From positions 186,001 through 250,000 of the forward strand of contig JADJXI010000004.1 in NCBI GenBank assembly GCA_016715905.1: DNA of 64,000 nucleotides, given 5' to 3'. The notes beneath the pieces were generated by a model that worked only from the letters and a program-made list of their open reading frames with translations, was not told the origin of the DNA and did no database searches. Position 1 is the stretch's first letter. The number at the start of each line of letters is the position of its first letter. Made by a program: the position numbers and the translations under genes. The stretch comes from Sphingobacteriaceae bacterium. GTDB taxonomy: Bacteria > Bacteroidota > Bacteroidia > B-17B0 > Aurantibacillaceae. Shown piece after piece: positions 62,414 to 64,000 of this stretch.

Positions 62414-62433
62414 GCTAAATTTAAAGAATTATT

Positions 62434-62461
62434 AAAAGCGATGGAATCATCGCTTTTTTTA
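62434..62461 (+). terminator. Rho-independent terminator after gldN
   Basis: AAAAGCGATG, loop GAAT, CATCGCTTTT and a T-run: a perfect ten-pair stem 20 bases after the gldN stop. Confidence 0.9.
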
Positions 62462-62495
62462 TTGAATTATCAGGGCTCAAATTATAATTAAATAA

Positions 62496-62503
62496 TATCT
62501 TTG
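62496..62503 (+). promoter_or_regulatory. Candidate -7 element of the lipoprotein gene at 62523
   Basis: TATCTTTG matches TAnnTTTG exactly, 19 bases before the ATG. There is no TTTG at the expected -33 position. Confidence 0.45.
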
Positions 62504-62522
62504 CTTCAATAAAATTATACCA

Positions 62523-63374
62523 ATGAAATTAAAACATTTTTCAATACCTATTGCATGTTTAATGATTCTGTTTTCGTGTAGCGAGAACAAAGAAAGTGAA
62601 ACCATTCAGCCTACCGAAGAAACAGTGGTAAAGGATACAACTCCGGTTACGGTGGATGATACCACAAAATTTAAATTTGATTTTGCAATAGCAAATATCC
62701 CTTCTCCTGTAAACAGTTTACAGGACCTAGGTAAATGGGGAATTAGTTATGATAATTCTTGTTTTAATGACGTAGCCAATATTTCTAAATACACGAATGA
62801 GTTTAAAAAGGCCGTTAATTTGGGTGTGTATAATATCGACATGTCCTATGCTATGGTTTCAGATAATGGACAAGATGTACTTAAGTATATGAAAAACGTG
62901 ATGTCCTTAAGTGATGGTTTAGGGTTAAAAAATGCCGTTAGTGCAATGGTGGGCAAGCGTGCCGAATCAAACTTAGGTAACAAGGACTCTCTTTTTAAAA
63001 TTATTGATGAAATTTTTGTAAAAAGTGACGATTATTTAAGGACAAATGACCGAGTTTATACGGCTGCAAATGTTTTCACCGGTAGCTGGCTCGAAAGTCT
63101 GTATATTGTTTGTAAAGTAGGTGAAACCAATCAGGATGCGGCCATACTTTCAAAAGTAAAAAGACATTTATGGGAACAGCGATTCCATTTAGGAAATCTG
63201 ATCAATTTATTAAATGACTATAAAGATAAAAAGGAAACCTCGGATATTATTAATGAATTAAAGCCTATTCACGAGGAAATAAGTGCAGTGAAAGATGATA
63301 AAGACATGAATGACTCAAAATTAAAAAGCATTGCTGATAAAATCATTTTATTAAGGAATAAAATGACAAATTAA
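62523..63374 (+). CDS. Lipoprotein, paralogue of the one at 17781-18707
   Basis: A 283-residue lipoprotein with lipobox MILFSC, then an acidic, Thr-rich linker (SENKESETIQPTEETVVKD) and a helical domain. It shares with the 17781 protein the series NLGVYNIDMSYAM, DVLKYMKNVMSLSDGLGL, NKDSLFKIIDEIF, SDDYLRTNDR, TGSWLESLY and WEQRFHLGNLINLL. I do not recognise the function. The conserved helical core suggests a binding role at the inner face of the outer membrane. It has its own promoter-like element and terminator, so it is not part of the gldKLMN transcript. Confidence 0.82.
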   Translation: MKLKHFSIPIACLMILFSCSENKESETIQPTEETVVKDTTPVTVDDTTKFKFDFAIANIPSPVNSLQDLGKWGISYDNSCFNDVANISKYTNEFKKAVNLGVYNIDMSYAMVSDNGQDVLKYMKNVMSLSDGLGLKNAVSAMVGKRAESNLGNKDSLFKIIDEIFVKSDDYLRTNDRVYTAANVFTGSWLESLYIVCKVGETNQDAAILSKVKRHLWEQRFHLGNLINLLNDYKDKKETSDIINELKPIHEEISAVKDDKDMNDSKLKSIADKIILLRNKMTN

Positions 63375-63392
63375 TATTGGCTAATGAATTAG

Positions 63393-63430
63393 AGCCTTAC
63401 AGTGAAAATCATTGTAAGGCTTTGTTTTTT
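63393..63430 (+). terminator. Rho-independent terminator after the lipoprotein gene
   Basis: AGCCTTACAGTG, five-base loop, CATTGTAAGGCT (one G-T pair), then TTGTTTTTT. The stem has 12 pairs and begins 19 bases after the stop codon. Confidence 0.9.
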
Positions 63431-63504
63431 AAAAAGGTTAAATATTCTAAAACATAGTATCCTTATTTCAATCATTCTTATATTTGTTAATACCGATATT
63501 CCAA

Positions 63505-64000
63505 ATGAAAAACGCCCTCTTATATACTTTGCTTTTGATTCCATTTCTGATTATTTCTCAGAAAAAAGAGAAGCAATTCAATAGTAAAATTATTGGCACT
63601 ATTTCCAATTATAACGGGAAAACTTTGTATTTACACCATTCATGGAATGACCAAGTATTTAGTGATTCTGTTAAAATAGTGGAAGGAAAATTCACTTTTA
63701 ATTTAAAAAACAGCGAACCGGATTTATATTGGTTCAATTTGAGCCCATATCCTAATGTTGCGCCCAATCTTCAATTTTTTGTAGATCCTGGAAGTTTAAA
63801 AGCAAATTTAAATGCCGATTCTTTAATTTATTCAAGTGTTGAAGGGGGGCCTACGCAAAACGACTATCTGGAATATAAAAAGCTTATCAATAGTTTTGTG
63901 GCAACCCAAATGAAAATGCAAAGTGATTACACCGAAGCCATGCAGAAAAATGATATGGTTGCTGTAGAGAAAATTAGAGGTAACTTTCAAAATCTTAATA
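63505..64000 (+). CDS. DUF4369 / thioredoxin-like protein (N-terminal part)
   Basis: The reading frame from the ATG at 63505 is open to the window end (165 codons seen). The signal peptide is LLLIPFLIISQ, followed by a DUF4369-type beta-sandwich: KIIGTISNYNGKTLYLHHSW, VKIVEGKFTFNL, LQFFVDPGSLKANLNADSLI, GGPTQNDYLEYKKL. A charged helix follows. Proteins with this start in Bacteroidota normally end in a TlpA/AhpC-type thioredoxin domain, which would lie beyond the window. They are periplasmic or membrane-anchored redox proteins. I see no defect in the visible part. Confidence 0.8.
   Translation, partial: MKNALLYTLLLIPFLIISQKKEKQFNSKIIGTISNYNGKTLYLHHSWNDQVFSDSVKIVEGKFTFNLKNSEPDLYWFNLSPYPNVAPNLQFFVDPGSLKANLNADSLIYSSVEGGPTQNDYLEYKKLINSFVATQMKMQSDYTEAMQKNDMVAVEKIRGNFQNLN

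Noticed and set aside
63402..63584. 60-codon open frame overlapping the last gene
   Set aside because: It runs through the terminator hairpin and out of frame with the DUF4369 start at 63505, so it is not a gene.

Overview
The window comes from an AT-rich member of the phylum Bacteroidota. The evidence is a complete type IX secretion system (T9SS) core (gldK-gldL-gldM-gldN behind a porP-like gene), several secreted proteins with T9SS type A or type B C-terminal sorting domains, a TamB/TsaD divergent pair, a DUF4369 protein, and many copies of the Bacteroidota promoter pattern (TTTG, about 19-20 bp, TAnnTTTG). I cannot place it below phylum/class. I found no tRNA, rRNA, CRISPR array or insertion sequence.

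Layout. 1-2211: the end of a thioredoxin-like gene, then a chain of short overlapping ORFs encoding three related small lipoproteins with duplicated, partly decayed flanks. 2279-13623: tamB and tsaD (divergent), a large secreted subtilisin-like protease, a Ppx/GppA phosphatase and an NtrC-type regulator without a DNA-binding domain. 13673-23803, minus strand: a TerB-ABCG transporter fusion, two small secreted proteins, a lipoprotein, a small cytosolic protein, a TonB-dependent receptor whose reading frame lacks a normal start codon, and an LtaS-like membrane phosphotransferase. 23845-30793: recQ, a T9SS cargo protein, an NlpC/P60 hydrolase, a Fur regulator coupled to a STAS protein, a T9SS-sorted cupredoxin facing a TlpA-like plus SCO1 pair, and an unknown protein.

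30982-47229 is a surface glycan locus. It begins with a Wzm/Wzt-type ABC exporter whose ATPase carries a C-terminal carbohydrate-binding domain. Two SAM-dependent methyltransferase-like enzymes and eight glycosyltransferases follow, one of them on the opposite strand. It ends with a tightly overlapping block of two FemAB/GNAT-like acyltransferases, an AAC(3)-like acetyltransferase and two polysaccharide-deacetylase-like proteins. The likely product is a decorated polysaccharide built in the cytoplasm and exported by the ABC transporter.

47256-63374 is a secretion region. It holds an M43-like protease homologue lacking its catalytic residues, a 1499-residue PKD-repeat protein with a type B sorting domain followed by its PorP/SprF and PorE-like OmpA partners, ribosomal protein L31 type B, then porP-gldK-gldL-gldM-gldN. 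A lipoprotein paralogous to one at 17.8-18.7 kb follows. The window ends inside a DUF4369/thioredoxin-like gene.

No single stretch is an obvious new defence or mobile system. The best leads are the acyltransferase/deacetylase block of the glycan locus, the coupled mini-ORF/lipoprotein array at the left end, two genes whose natural start appears to be ATA, and the inactive-looking M43 homologue beside the adhesin operon.
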